Assembly: GCA_031551635.1 (NCBI GenBank)
Contig: JAVBNH010000021.1
Span: 34,588 to 98,587 of the forward strand
Length of the DNA: 64,000 bases
Source of the DNA: JAVBNH01 sp031551635
GTDB taxonomy: Bacteria; Bacillota; Clostridia; Oscillospirales; Acutalibacteraceae
Direction of reading: 5' to 3'
The notes under the pieces were generated by a model, which ran no database searches, had not been told where the DNA came from, and saw only the letters and a list, made by a program, of their open reading frames with translations. Positions 1 to 8,702 of the stretch are shown here, one piece after another (position 1 is the first letter of the stretch; every line of letters begins with the position of its first letter). The position numbers and the translations under genes were made by a program.

Positions 1-679
1 TGGTTTCAGCCGTGACAGAATAGCCCTGATTTGCAAGGCTTAGCTTGCCGAACGCGGTGAAATACTGCGAAATATTTTCAATCGAGGCATTCGGGGACAG
101 CTTTTCAAGCTGAGATAAATCCTTGCTTGACATTTTACTCAGATAAATAACAAACGCACCCTCAACAGTTGTGCCGACAGGGAGCTTTAAATAGTCAGGC
201 TGAGCCTTTAGCAATGAATACAGTGAGCGGGCGAGAATTTTCGTCTCGTTGGTAATCTGATCAGAAGGTGGGTATACTATGCCTTTTGATTCGAGCCAAG
301 ATTGTATGTATTCGTCACTCACACCGTCTTTATAAGCCAATGAATATTCGTTGAGAAGGTCAAAAGCGTATAGGTATGCTGCGCGCCTGTCGTCACTTGT
401 CATATTAACGCTGTAAAGCTTGACATCCTGATTGACGACCTTTTTGAAGCTTTCGGCGGTTTGGGTGTAGGGGTAGTCGGTATTCGCGATGAGATAACTT
501 GTTTTAGGGATATTTCCGATTGTGAGCAAATCTTCTTTAACTTGAATTTCATCAAGCCATGCGGGGTTTAATTTATCATATTTAAACTGAGTATCGATTG
601 CATGAACGCCAACAGACGACGCAAACGATAAAACAATCAATATTGAGATTGTAATTAATGATGTTTTTCTCTTTTGCAA
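1..679 (-). CDS. Secreted protein of unknown function (C-terminus beyond window)
   Basis: Open frame on the minus strand running off the left edge; 226 codons are visible. The start is a TTG at 679 with GGAGG seven bases upstream; the nearby ATG at the SD itself is followed by an in-frame stop. The N-terminus (MQKRKTSLITISILIVLSFA) is a signal peptide with a Lys/Arg n-region and a hydrophobic core ending near Ala-26. The mature part is polar and helical, with Tyr-rich stretches and no motif I recognise. A promoter lies at 754-782. The export is clear; the function is unknown. Confidence 0.8.
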   Translation of the reverse strand, partial: MQKRKTSLITISILIVLSFASSVGVHAIDTQFKYDKLNPAWLDEIQVKEDLLTIGNIPKTSYLIANTDYPYTQTAESFKKVVNQDVKLYSVNMTSDDRRAAYLYAFDLLNEYSLAYKDGVSDEYIQSWLESKGIVYPPSDQITNETKILARSLYSLLKAQPDYLKLPVGTTVEGAFVIYLSKMSSKDLSQLEKLSPNASIENISQYFTAFGKLSLANQGYSVTAET

Positions 680-753
680 GATTAAACCTCCATTCAAGCT
701 TTCAAAATATATAAGAAAGTGAAATACTCACATTTTCACACTATAACGATACA

Positions 754-782
754 ATGATACTACTTTTATAGTAATTAGTCAA
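754..782 (-). promoter_or_regulatory. Sigma-A-type promoter of the left-edge secreted gene
   Basis: On the minus strand: TTGACT (777-782), 17-base spacer, TATCAT (754-759). It lies about 75 bases upstream of the TTG start. The rest of 692-951 is AT-rich with no other recognisable feature. Confidence 0.55.
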
Positions 783-951
783 GCAGTATAACTGTTAAAA
801 AATATTAACAATATATTAATTTTCAAACTATTACAGCAAAATATGCCAAGCAATGGTGTGAAAATGTGCAAAAATATTTAATAAAGTATGAACAAGGGTA
901 ATTTTTTAGCGTTTTTTCAAATCGCTTTTATCTTTTTTCCATCATAAAAAT

Positions 952-1455
952 TTACAAATTTACGTTTTCATCTTTTGCCCTGTTTAAAAGCCCGCCGGAA
1001 TTTATTATTTCGCAGATAAAATCCGGAAAAGGTTCAGCGTTATAGGTTTCACTGTTTGATTTGTCAGTTATAAGCCCCGAATTAAAATCTATTTCGACAA
1101 TATCGCCTTTTTTTATGCTCTTCGCCGCCTGCCCGCTTTCGATAATCGCCAGCCCGATGTTAATAGCGTTCCTGTAAAAAATCCGTGCGAAGCTTTCAGC
1201 GATAACGCAGGAGATACCTGAAGCCTTTAATGCAAGCGGAGCATGCTCCCGGGAGGAGCCGCAGCCAAAATTCTTGCCGGCGACAATAACATCGCCTGCC
1301 GTGACACAGGCGGCGAAATCCCGGTCGATATCCTCCATACAGTGCGCCGCCAAAGATGAGGCGTCATAGCGGCTGAGATAGCGTGCGGGAATTATTACAT
1401 CTGTATCAATGTTATCACCGTATTTGAAAACTTTTCCGTTTATTACCGTACTCAT
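952..1455 (-). CDS. leuD: 3-isopropylmalate dehydratase small subunit
   Basis: Small (swivel-domain) subunit of isopropylmalate/citraconate isomerase, 167 aa, the usual length for the bacterial family. The conserved NIDTDVIIPARYL (about 15-27) and the substrate-binding GKNFGCGSSREHAP loop (60-73) are intact. It pairs with LeuC to isomerise 2-isopropylmalate to 3-isopropylmalate, or citramalate to 3-methylmalate when fed by CimA. It is the last gene of a cimA-leuC-leuD run, 37 bases after leuC. No leuA or leuB is visible nearby. Cytoplasmic. Identification is secure; substrate preference (leucine or isoleucine branch) is inferred from the cimA neighbour. Confidence 0.95.
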   Translation of the reverse strand: MSTVINGKVFKYGDNIDTDVIIPARYLSRYDASSLAAHCMEDIDRDFAACVTAGDVIVAGKNFGCGSSREHAPLALKASGISCVIAESFARIFYRNAINIGLAIIESGQAAKSIKKGDIVEIDFNSGLITDKSNSETYNAEPFPDFICEIINSGGLLNRAKDENVNL

Positions 1456-1492
1456 ATTCTCACTCCAGAATTAAAATCTAGTTGTTTTTCAC

Positions 1493-2755
1493 TTACTCTC
1501 CGAAAAGATAGCCCTTTGTGGCTGTCTGAGCGGCTATTGAGGGGGAGGCGAGATAAATCCCACTGTTTTCATGTCCCATTCTGCCGACAAAATTCCTGTT
1601 GGTAGTTGATACGCAAGCCTCGCCGTCGGCGAGAATACCCATGTGACCTCCAAGGCAGGGACCGCAGGTAGGAGTTGAAACAATTGCGCCGGCTTCGATG
1701 AAAATTTCGCTCAGACCCTCGCGGATACACTGAAGAAAAACCTCGCGGCTTCCCGGAATAATTATTACGCGGGTGTCGGGGCTTACTTTTTTACCCCTAA
1801 GAATCTCTGCGGCGACGCGCATATCTTCAATCCGCCCGTTTGTGCACGAACCGATTACAACTTGATTTATAAAGATTTTTTCCCCGAGAGCGTTGACCTC
1901 GTCAATTGTCTTTGTGTTTGAAGGGAGGTGGGGAAAAGCCACAGTCGGACGCAATAAATCGAGATTAATTTCAATCGTCCGCTCATACTCAGCGTCCCCA
2001 TCAGGAGTGAAAACGGTAAATTCTCTGTTTAATCTGCCTGAAAGGTATTCCTTCGCAGCTTCGTCTACCGGGAAAATTCCGTTTTTAGCTCCGCATTCAA
2101 TTGCCATATTCGCAATACAAAACCTATCGTCCATTGAAAGACTCTTAATGCCTTCTCCGCAGAATTCCAATGACCGGTAGCGAGCACCGTCAACACCTAT
2201 TAGCCCGATTAAATGCAGAATCAAGTCCTTTCCGCTGACACCCTTTTGAAGTTTTCCACTCAGCAGGACTTTTATCGCAGACGGCACCTTAAACCAGGTT
2301 TTTCCGCTAGCCATAGCATAAGCGGCATCAGTCGAGCCGACACCTGTCGCGAATGCGCCGAGGGCACCGTAAGTGCAAGTGTGCGAATCCGCGCCGATTA
2401 TGAGCTCGCCCGGAGCAATGAATCCCTGCTCCGGCAGCAAGACATGCTCTATGCCCATTCTGCCGACATCATAAAGGTTTTTTACTTCATTTTTACGCGC
2501 GAATTCCCTTATTTTTCTGCAGTTTTCTGCGGATTCAATGTCTTTATTAGGCGTGAAGTGGTCAAGCACAAAAATTACCTTGTCATTGTTATATAGCTTG
2601 TTAAAACCGAAATTTTCAAGCTCCCTTATCGCGACGGGAGCAGTTATATCGTTGCTTAGAACAAGGTCAGGAAATGCCTCAATCAATTGACCTGCATGGA
2701 CTGAAGGCAGATTTGCTTTCGCGGCTAAAATTTTTTGGGTCATTGTCATTGCCAT
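1493..2755 (-). CDS. leuC: 3-isopropylmalate dehydratase large subunit
   Basis: Aconitase-superfamily large subunit, about 420 aa, of the shorter LeuC/HacA-like type. The 4Fe-4S ligands are visible as GSCTNGR (Cys about 304) and TPTCGPC (about 364 and 367); GADSHTCTYGALGAFATGVG lies near 125-144. I place the start at the ATG at 2755, which has AAAGGA about ten bases upstream; the in-frame ATG at 2767 abuts that SD and is less likely. Its leader is one copy of a tandemly duplicated 96-bp segment. It works with the following leuD. Confidence 0.94.
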   Translation of the reverse strand: MAMTMTQKILAAKANLPSVHAGQLIEAFPDLVLSNDITAPVAIRELENFGFNKLYNNDKVIFVLDHFTPNKDIESAENCRKIREFARKNEVKNLYDVGRMGIEHVLLPEQGFIAPGELIIGADSHTCTYGALGAFATGVGSTDAAYAMASGKTWFKVPSAIKVLLSGKLQKGVSGKDLILHLIGLIGVDGARYRSLEFCGEGIKSLSMDDRFCIANMAIECGAKNGIFPVDEAAKEYLSGRLNREFTVFTPDGDAEYERTIEINLDLLRPTVAFPHLPSNTKTIDEVNALGEKIFINQVVIGSCTNGRIEDMRVAAEILRGKKVSPDTRVIIIPGSREVFLQCIREGLSEIFIEAGAIVSTPTCGPCLGGHMGILADGEACVSTTNRNFVGRMGHENSGIYLASPSIAAQTATKGYLFGE

Positions 2756-2760
2756 ATATA

Positions 2761-2951
2761 TGACCATTCCTTTCAGTCAATATTTAACTAATGTGTCCTA
2801 ATTTTGTTTTGCTTAAAAGGCACAAATCCTTTTGAAAAACAAGTTTTTCAAACTTATGACCATTCCTTTCAGTCAATATTGAGCTAATGTGTCCTAAATT
2901 AATTTTGCTTAAAAGGCACAAAACCTTTTGAAAAACAAGTTTTTCAAACTT
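2761..2951. repeat. Tandem duplication (about 96 bp x 2) of the leuC leader
   Basis: Two adjacent copies, 2761-2855 and 2857-2951, differ at a handful of positions. On the transcribed (minus) strand each copy holds a hairpin TTTGAAAAAC/GTTTTTCAAA with a 2-base loop, a weaker AAAAGG/CCTTTT hairpin, and ends in a GAAAGGAATGGTC ribosome-binding segment. The distal copy carries the SD used by leuC. The duplication fills almost the whole cimA-leuC gap. Confidence 0.9.
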
Positions 2952-2962
2952 CATCATCCCTT

Positions 2963-4525
2963 TTATGAGTTAAAAAGTTTATATTCGATGGAGTCGACGA
3001 GGGCAAGCCAGCTGGCTTCGATTATATCCTGGGAAACGCCTATGGTCGTCCACTCCTTTTTGCTGTCGCTCGATGTAATCAGTACCCGAACCTGGGCTGC
3101 TGTGGCATCCCTCGGCTCCATAACGCGCACCTTATAGTCAATCAAATGAACCTCCCTGAGCGCCGGAAAATCTTCACTCAGCGCTTTTCTGAGGGATTTG
3201 TCGAGGGCGTTTACAGGGCCTTCGCCGTCCTCGGCTGTCGTAATCTGAACACCGTTGACGCTGAGCTTTATAGTCGCGGTCGCGCTGCCGGTGTCATAGG
3301 GCTTTTCATCAAGAACCTTGTAGTTAATGAGCTTGAAAAACGGTTCGATTTTTTTTGCTTCCCGCAATATAATCAAGTCAATAGAGCTCTCCGCGCCCTC
3401 AAACTGATAGCCCATATATTCTTTTTCCTTGATGACGGAAATAATCCTGCTTAAAATTTCAGTGTTGCCGTCAAAATCCGGAATGGTTTTTTTGATTCGT
3501 GTGAGTACCGAAGCTTTTCCGGAAATTTCCGAAATGAGAAAATGTCTTGAGTTGCCTACGGCTTCGGGTAGAATATGCTCATATGCGCCGCTTTTCTTCA
3601 TCACGGCGTCCGCATGCATACCGGCCTTGTGGGCAAAGGCGCTGCCGCCTATAAAGGGTGTATTGTTTCTTATTGATATATTCGAAATTTCAGCTATCTG
3701 CCTTGCGGTCTGATACAGCATGGGCAGGTTATTCTCAGGAATGCAGATATAGTCCGATTTAAGCTGCAAATTCGGAATAATAGAGCAAAGTGAGGCGTTA
3801 CCGCTTCTCTCGCCGAATCCGAGGAAGGTACCCTGCACATGGGCTGCGCCTGCTTTAACAGCTGAAAGAGAAACCGCGGTAGCAAGGTCTGAATCGTTGT
3901 GCGCGTGTATGCCGATTTCTGTTTCCGGAAAGCTTTTTTTTGCTTCCAGCACTGCCTTCGCGATAAAATCAGGGAAGCTCCCGCCGTTTGTGTCGCACAG
4001 GCATATCGTTTCGCAGCCGCCTTTAATCGCGGCTTCTAGCGTTTTCAATGCATATTCCCGGTTTTCCTTGTATGCGTCAAAAAAGTGTTCTGCATCATAG
4101 ATAACATACCTGTTATTGCTCTTCAAGAAAAATATGGTTTCTTCAATCATACAAAGATTATTTTCCGGGCTGGTGTTCAGTACATTTTCGACATGATACA
4201 ATGAGCTTTTCCCAAAAACGGAAATATATTTAGTATTTGAGTCGAGAAGTGAAAGCAATGAGGCATCCTCATTACATTTCAGCTCCTTGCGTCTGGTGCT
4301 TCCAAAGGCGCAGAGCTTGGAAACGCGGAGGTTAAGAGCGGAAGCCTCTTTGAAAAAGTCGGCTTCCTTTCGGTTGGAGGTCGGGTTGCCCGCTTCAATA
4401 AAGGCTATGCCAATATTGTCAAGAGCCTTGACAATATTCAGCTTATCTTTTACCGAAAAGGATATCCCTTCACCCTGAGCTCCGTCGCGAAGGGTTGTGT
4501 CAAGTATTGTTAAAGGCTTTTTCAA
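2963..4525 (-). CDS. cimA: (R)-citramalate synthase
   Basis: HMGL-like TIM-barrel enzyme condensing pyruvate and acetyl-CoA to citramalate, the first step of the threonine-independent isoleucine route. The N-terminal ILDTTLRDGAQGEG (7-20), the GIHAHNDSDLA metal-binding motif (about 205) and FGERSGNASL are typical; the C-terminal about 120 residues form the LeuA-type allosteric domain, and 520 aa is normal for CimA. The start is a TTG (4525) with a GGGG/AGGAAGG region upstream; no ATG fits the conserved N-terminus. Followed by leuC and leuD, which can act on citramalate. A plain 2-isopropylmalate synthase is less likely because of the CimA-like GEGISFSV segment. Confidence 0.9.
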   Translation of the reverse strand: MKKPLTILDTTLRDGAQGEGISFSVKDKLNIVKALDNIGIAFIEAGNPTSNRKEADFFKEASALNLRVSKLCAFGSTRRKELKCNEDASLLSLLDSNTKYISVFGKSSLYHVENVLNTSPENNLCMIEETIFFLKSNNRYVIYDAEHFFDAYKENREYALKTLEAAIKGGCETICLCDTNGGSFPDFIAKAVLEAKKSFPETEIGIHAHNDSDLATAVSLSAVKAGAAHVQGTFLGFGERSGNASLCSIIPNLQLKSDYICIPENNLPMLYQTARQIAEISNISIRNNTPFIGGSAFAHKAGMHADAVMKKSGAYEHILPEAVGNSRHFLISEISGKASVLTRIKKTIPDFDGNTEILSRIISVIKEKEYMGYQFEGAESSIDLIILREAKKIEPFFKLINYKVLDEKPYDTGSATATIKLSVNGVQITTAEDGEGPVNALDKSLRKALSEDFPALREVHLIDYKVRVMEPRDATAAQVRVLITSSDSKKEWTTIGVSQDIIEASWLALVDSIEYKLFNS

Positions 4526-4613
4526 AACAACCCCGTGCCTTCCTGAAAATTTAAAGTATTACAGCAGATTTTTTAGTTTCAAAATTTTGTATCAATGTAC
4601 AAATCAAATTTAA

Positions 4614-5657
4614 TTATCGAGTTGAAAAACTATATGTTGTGCGTGAGTAAAATTCTTCTCCGACTTCCAGCAGACATGACGGAAAATCTTTTTGGTTCGG
4701 TGTGTCGGGATAAAACTGTGTTTCAAGACAAAAAGCGCTTCTGAAAGGCATTGCCTTGCCGTTTTTGCCGATGTCGCCCTTCAAAAAATTGCCGGTGTAG
4801 AGCTGGATTCCCGGCATATCGGTCTCGACAGTCATGAAAATCCCGCTTTTTTTATCGTAAGCGTTTGCGCTCCCGGGTGAACCGCTCGCAGTGTTCATAA
4901 AACAATAATTGTGGTCATAACCGTTAGCGAGAAGCAGCTGCTCGTCATCAAAATCTATGCGCTCGCCAATCGGAATGGGAGTAAGGAATGTAAATGGAGT
5001 ATCCTTTACACTCCTGATTTCACCGGTCGGTATCAGATTCTCATCGACAGGTGTAAAAAACTCTGCGTTTATCTGCAGAACCGTGTCGAGAATTGATGTC
5101 GAATCATAGCCGGAAAGGTTGAAATACATATGATTTGTCGGATTATAGAAGGTCGGCTTTGTGGTTTTCGCGCGGTATTCAATTTTGAGTGAATCATCAT
5201 CCGAAAGGCTGTAAATAACCTCTGCCGAGATGTCCCCGGGGAAGCCCTCAGAGCCGTCAGGTGTAAAGAGGGTTAGCTTTACAGAGTCATTTTCTATAGT
5301 TTCGGCTTCCCAAATAGCGTTTGTGAAAAGCCGATTTGAATGAAGGCTGTTTTTTCCGTTGTCGTTGCGCTCAAGTGTGTATATATTTTCTCCAACAGAA
5401 AAAGCACCGCCGGCAATTCTGTTCGCATAGGGACCGACTGCCGCGCCCTGGTAATCAGAGCTGAGATAGGAGTCAATATCGTCAAAGCCGAGAGTTATAT
5501 CGCGCTTATTGCCGTATTTGTCGTTGACAAAGAGCTTTTCGACTGTCGCGCCCAGTGTCAATATTTCGATTTGCATATTATTTTTATTCTTGATTATATA
5601 CTTATCAACCTGTCTGCCGTCTGCGAGTGTCTTATAAGCTTTTTTTTGTGAAAGCAC
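4614..5657 (-). CDS. galM: Aldose 1-epimerase (galactose mutarotase)
   Basis: Interconverts alpha and beta anomers of galactose or glucose. 347 aa, beta-sandwich family. Visible active-site residues: GPYANRIAGG (75-84), His-106 in KNSLHSN, the catalytic His-176 in NPTNHMYFNLSG, and the catalytic base Glu-312 in LETQFYPDTPNQ. It is a single gene on the minus strand with its own promoter (5689-5718), separated by 88 bases from cimA, so probably monocistronic. No gal or lac genes are adjacent. Confidence 0.94.
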   Translation of the reverse strand: MLSQKKAYKTLADGRQVDKYIIKNKNNMQIEILTLGATVEKLFVNDKYGNKRDITLGFDDIDSYLSSDYQGAAVGPYANRIAGGAFSVGENIYTLERNDNGKNSLHSNRLFTNAIWEAETIENDSVKLTLFTPDGSEGFPGDISAEVIYSLSDDDSLKIEYRAKTTKPTFYNPTNHMYFNLSGYDSTSILDTVLQINAEFFTPVDENLIPTGEIRSVKDTPFTFLTPIPIGERIDFDDEQLLLANGYDHNYCFMNTASGSPGSANAYDKKSGIFMTVETDMPGIQLYTGNFLKGDIGKNGKAMPFRSAFCLETQFYPDTPNQKDFPSCLLEVGEEFYSRTTYSFSTR

Positions 5658-5688
5658 AATATCACCCTTTAACTCTATTTTGTCTATA

Positions 5689-5718
5689 ATTATATAACTT
5701 TTTTATATAATCTGTCAA
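5689..5718 (-). promoter_or_regulatory. Promoter of galM
   Basis: Minus strand: consensus TTGACA (5713-5718), 18-base spacer, consensus TATAAT (5689-5694), 32 bases before the ATG. Confidence 0.65.
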
Positions 5719-5808
5719 TAAAAAAAACAGTGTTAATTTATGAACAAATTAGTTTTGGTTGATTTTTACGGTTCTTTTATGTATTATTGCTGCAGTGGTT
5801 TTTTTATT

Positions 5809-5884
5809 GTTACTTTAAAGGGCTGAAAGCACAATAAAAAACATATTCTGGGCTGAGGGCATGGCAAGCCAAGTCCATGTTAGG
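5809..5884 (-). repeat. 76-bp dispersed palindromic repeat, copy 1
   Basis: Reverse-oriented and somewhat diverged copy of the family described in the findings. It lies immediately upstream of the YgjP-like gene and contains an in-frame ATG (5861) that would add 12 repeat-encoded residues to that protein. Confidence 0.85.
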
Positions 5885-5896
5885 GGTGAAAGGCTA

Positions 5897-6637
5897 ATGC
5901 TTCGTGAGCTTGAGCTGAGCGGGCAGCTTGTTGAGTATGAGCTGGTGCGGAAAAATGTCAAGCGCGTTAATTTGCGCATTAAGGCGGGCGGCTGTATTTA
6001 TATCAGCGCGAATAATAGTGTCAGTATTGAATTTATCGAATCGTTTATGCGGAAAAATTCGGAATACATAATAAATACCATTGCGAAGCTTGCTGAGGTA
6101 CCGGTGAAAGACACGGCTCAACCGGAATTTCTTGAAGGAGACAGCTTTTTTGTTTTCGGCGAAAAAAAATTTATCCGACTTTTTGAGTCGGATTATGAGA
6201 AAGCTGAAGCTATCGGTGATGAGCTGTTCATTTATGTAAAGGACCTTAATGACGAAAACACGAAAATTGACGCGGTTAATATATGGATTTCCGGCTATTT
6301 CAAAGAAAAGCTAAACGAAATATTTGAAAAAGTCAAAAATGATATGCGGAAATACTGTGATTTTTCTATCAGCAAAATTTATCTTAAGGAGCTGAAAAGC
6401 TATTGGGGTAAAAATACCCCCCAAAAAGGAGAGATAACTCTTAATAAAAAGCTGTGTCATTACCCGCCGGAATGTCTCGAATTCGTTATATATCACGAGT
6501 TCGCTCACTTCAGGCATATGAATCACTCAAAGGAGTTTCATGCTTTTATGGATATGATTTATCCCGAATGGAAGGAAAAAAGAGAAATTCTCAAAAAGCG
6601 TGAATATGAAAAATATTTTTCAGCAAATAATTATTAA
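5897..6637 (+). CDS. YgjP-like (DUF45) zinc metallopeptidase
   Basis: SprT/M48-like metallopeptidase-fold protein, about 246 aa. The zinc motif HEFAH lies at about residue 200, followed by NHSKEFH, which supplies the third His; the preceding LKSYWGKNTPQKGEITLN segment is the family signature. I choose the ATG at 5897, preceded by GTGAAAGG; an in-frame ATG at 5861 lies inside a dispersed repeat and would add a tail unlike the family. No signal peptide, so cytoplasmic. Stand-alone genes of this type are widespread; the substrate is unknown. Confidence 0.88.
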   Translation: MLRELELSGQLVEYELVRKNVKRVNLRIKAGGCIYISANNSVSIEFIESFMRKNSEYIINTIAKLAEVPVKDTAQPEFLEGDSFFVFGEKKFIRLFESDYEKAEAIGDELFIYVKDLNDENTKIDAVNIWISGYFKEKLNEIFEKVKNDMRKYCDFSISKIYLKELKSYWGKNTPQKGEITLNKKLCHYPPECLEFVIYHEFAHFRHMNHSKEFHAFMDMIYPEWKEKREILKKREYEKYFSANNY

Positions 6638-6719
6638 AAAAGCCACAAAATATTACTTGATTTTTTCATTAAATAGTTATATGATGTGCTGTAGTATTAA
6701 TCACGAAAGGAGAGCAATT

Positions 6720-6965
6720 ATGGACGCAGGACAGGAAAGATTTTTTGATTATATAGTCGAGCGCGCGCAGGACGGCAAGCAAGAGGAGGTTAAGCAGCTT
6801 CTTGAGGAGAGCTTTGCGAAAATGGCAGAGGGAACGATGAATCAGGAATATCTCCAGAACTTCGCGCTTTCCCTTGCAATGAACTTAAAAACGGAAGCGC
6901 TTCCCGAGGTTATGGAAATCATGCAAAATTTCGCGAAAAACCTTGGCGAAAATAAACCGGAATAA
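6720..6965 (+). CDS. Small acidic helical protein, function unknown
   Basis: 81 codons starting at an ATG at 6720 with AAAGGAG seven bases upstream; the longer frame to 6600 lacks a ribosome site and overlaps the previous gene. The sequence is almost entirely helical (VERAQDGKQEEVKQLLEESF, ALPEVMEIMQNFAKNLG), Glu/Gln/Met-rich, with no Cys and no membrane segment. I recognise no family. It lies 82 bases after the metallopeptidase and is followed by repeat copy 2 and a terminator. Confidence 0.75.
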   Translation: MDAGQERFFDYIVERAQDGKQEEVKQLLEESFAKMAEGTMNQEYLQNFALSLAMNLKTEALPEVMEIMQNFAKNLGENKPE

Positions 6966-6977
6966 GTATTTAACACT

Positions 6978-7053
6978 CTAACATGGGCTTGGCTTGCCAA
7001 ACCCACAATCCAAGTATTGTTTTTTATTAAGCTTTCAGCCCAATAAGGCACTA
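6978..7053 (+). repeat. 76-bp dispersed palindromic repeat, copy 2
   Basis: Forward copy, CTAACATGGG at the left and AAGGCACTA at the right, with the internal GGCTTGCC-centred hairpin and the CTTTCAGCCC segment. Confidence 0.9.
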
Positions 7054-7109
7054 AAAGATAATCAATGCTTGATAATTTAAAAAATGCCTTAATCAATGTA
7101 TTCAGCAAG

Positions 7110-7134
7110 CCCACCAAACGGTGGGTTTTTTTTT
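7110..7134 (+). terminator. Rho-independent terminator
   Basis: CCCACC-AAAC-GGTGGG followed by nine T (7126-7134). It closes the transcript of the metallopeptidase/81-aa genes. Confidence 0.85.
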
Positions 7135-7246
7135 CGGCAAAATATAACAAAGCTGCTTTATATTCTCAGAGTGCTGATGAATAATTTTAAAACTCAAACA
7201 AACAATAGATACACCACTGGATTTCTGCACATTTGAATTATTATAT

Positions 7247-7320
7247 TAGCACCTTAATGTTCTGAAATCAATAAAAACAAGACAAAGGTTGTGGGTTTAG
7301 CAAGCCAAGCCCACGTTAGC
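7247..7320 (-). repeat. 76-bp dispersed palindromic repeat, copy 3
   Basis: Reverse-oriented full-length copy directly upstream of sipW; its CTTTCAG arm has diverged to ATTTCAG. Confidence 0.88.
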
Positions 7321-7352
7321 AGAAAAAGGAAGATATTTTTTTGGAGGATAAT

Positions 7353-7958
7353 ATGAGTGAGAATATTAATATAAACGAGCATTACGGAAAAAAAAGAAGC
7401 AGATATAAGACAATGACTGTGATAAGCATTGTATTGCTTGCAGTTTTTGTACCGGTTTTGCTTTTTAATGTGGTTCTTATCGCTCAGGCGTATATGAGCC
7501 CGGAGAAGGTGCCCGAGATGTTCGGAGTGACTCCTTTTATCGTTGTTTCCGGCTCCATGGGGGATACAATCAAGGTCAATGACCTTATCGTAACAACGAA
7601 TATAAACCCTGAAAAGCTTGTGGCGAATCCCGAGAACGGCGACATTGTTTCATATAAGTCGGGCGATTCAGTAGTCACCCACAGGCTTGTCGGTTACACT
7701 ACAACTTCTGACGGTCAGCCGGCTTTCATCGCGAAGGGTGATGTTAATAATACCCCTGACCAGACACCGGTCACTTACAGCATGATTGAGGGGCAGTACC
7801 GTTTCCGGATTCCTGGTTTGGGAGGTCTGGCGCTGTTTTTGCAGTCGCCACTGGGTCTGATTATGAGTATACTTGTGCCTGTAATAATCTTTGCTGTGTA
7901 TGTGTTGACCCATTCACTTTATAAAGAAAGAAGAGAGGAGGGTGTTTCTGATGTCTGA
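7353..7958 (+). CDS. sipW: Signal peptidase I, SipW/ER type
   Basis: Membrane serine protease of the archaeal/ER-type (SipW) branch, about 201 aa. TM segment about 21-47 (VISIVLLAVFVPVLLF), catalytic Ser-68 in VVSGSM, and the His-110 of VVTHRLVG that replaces the Lys of standard signal peptidases; KGDVNNTPD lies downstream, and a second TM (LGLIMSILVPVIIFAVYVL) near the C-terminus. The start is the ATG at 7353 with GGAGG seven bases before it. It overlaps the next gene by 8 bases. In Bacillus, SipW processes TasA and TapA; here three TasA-like proteins follow, so the same job is inferred. Confidence 0.92.
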   Translation: MSENININEHYGKKRSRYKTMTVISIVLLAVFVPVLLFNVVLIAQAYMSPEKVPEMFGVTPFIVVSGSMGDTIKVNDLIVTTNINPEKLVANPENGDIVSYKSGDSVVTHRLVGYTTTSDGQPAFIAKGDVNNTPDQTPVTYSMIEGQYRFRIPGLGGLALFLQSPLGLIMSILVPVIIFAVYVLTHSLYKERREEGVSDV

Positions 7959-8670
7959 GATGCATGAAGAAGCATATAGAATAGAAAATGAAAAGTCCGC
8001 AAATGAGTATAGAAGAAGGGTAAGCGGCGGCAGAATGATCGGATATTACGCTTTTTTGGCGGTATCTCTTTCTGTTATCACCTTCAGCCTTCTTTCAAAT
8101 ACACTGGCGAAATATATTGCGATTTCAGGCGGACAGGACATCGCGAGGGTAGCGCAATTCAGCTTTGAGGTAAGCGATCAGGGCGGCAATCTGCTTGACA
8201 GCCTCGGTACGCAGCGGCTTCAAATTTTTGACACAGTTGACAGCGGCGTTTCGGCGGGAACGGGTGATGAGAAACTCATAGCGCCCGGCACAGCAGGCAG
8301 CTTCTCGATTAATGTTGCCAATAACAGCGAGGTAAATATAGCCGCGACAATTTCACTCAGCGAAACAAACAGCGCTTCAATCCCTATTGTCTACGGCTTC
8401 GGCGATAAATACTACACCTCTGTATCGCCCGTGAATAACAAGGTCGGCGGGAGAACCGTCGAGGGTGGGTTAGACACACTTGTTGCGGCAATCGCAGCTT
8501 CGCAGTCTCCAATCGCCATGGGTGGCTCAGAACACTTATATTTCACATGGGAATGGGCTTTTGACGCAGGTGTCGCAGCTGAAAACATGAATGATACCGC
8601 TCTGGGGCTTCAGGGTACAGACACTGTTTCTCTAGTAATCGAGTGCATTGTTGCTCAGCTTGACACTTGA
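7951..8670 (+). CDS. TasA/camelysin-like SipW-dependent secreted protein (1)
   Basis: 239 aa. A basic cytoplasmic N-terminus of about 30 residues precedes a hydrophobic segment (YYAFLAVSLSVITFSLL, about 33-50) followed by LAKYIAISGGQDIARVAQF, the pattern of SipW-cleaved TasA-like precursors (a STLAxY/DxARVA-type junction). The remainder is a beta-rich fibre-type domain ending WAFDAG...VSLVIECIVAQLDT. The ATG at 7951 has GGAGGG about eight bases upstream. Its 8-base overlap with sipW indicates translational coupling. Function as a surface fibre or matrix subunit is inferred from the family. Confidence 0.8.
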   Translation: MSEMHEEAYRIENEKSANEYRRRVSGGRMIGYYAFLAVSLSVITFSLLSNTLAKYIAISGGQDIARVAQFSFEVSDQGGNLLDSLGTQRLQIFDTVDSGVSAGTGDEKLIAPGTAGSFSINVANNSEVNIAATISLSETNSASIPIVYGFGDKYYTSVSPVNNKVGGRTVEGGLDTLVAAIAASQSPIAMGGSEHLYFTWEWAFDAGVAAENMNDTALGLQGTDTVSLVIECIVAQLDT

Positions 8671-8702
8671 TAGTATTCGAGTGGATGATTAATTCATCGT
8701 TC

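Larger units (their letters stand above)
6966..7352. other. Gene-free stretch with two inverted repeat copies and a terminator
   Basis: Between the 81-aa gene and sipW. It holds 76-bp repeat copies in opposite orientation (6978-7053 and 7247-7320) and a rho-independent terminator between them. No convincing ORF. Confidence 0.8.

Noticed and set aside
2757..2860. Leucine leader peptide in the cimA-leuC gap
   Set aside because: The 16-codon frame there has only two Leu codons and its SD abuts the ATG; it is a by-product of the duplicated leuC start region.
5861..5896. ATG at 5861 as the start of the YgjP-like gene
   Set aside because: It lies inside a dispersed repeat and adds residues not expected in the family; the ATG at 5897 has its own purine-rich site. 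Kept only as a finding.
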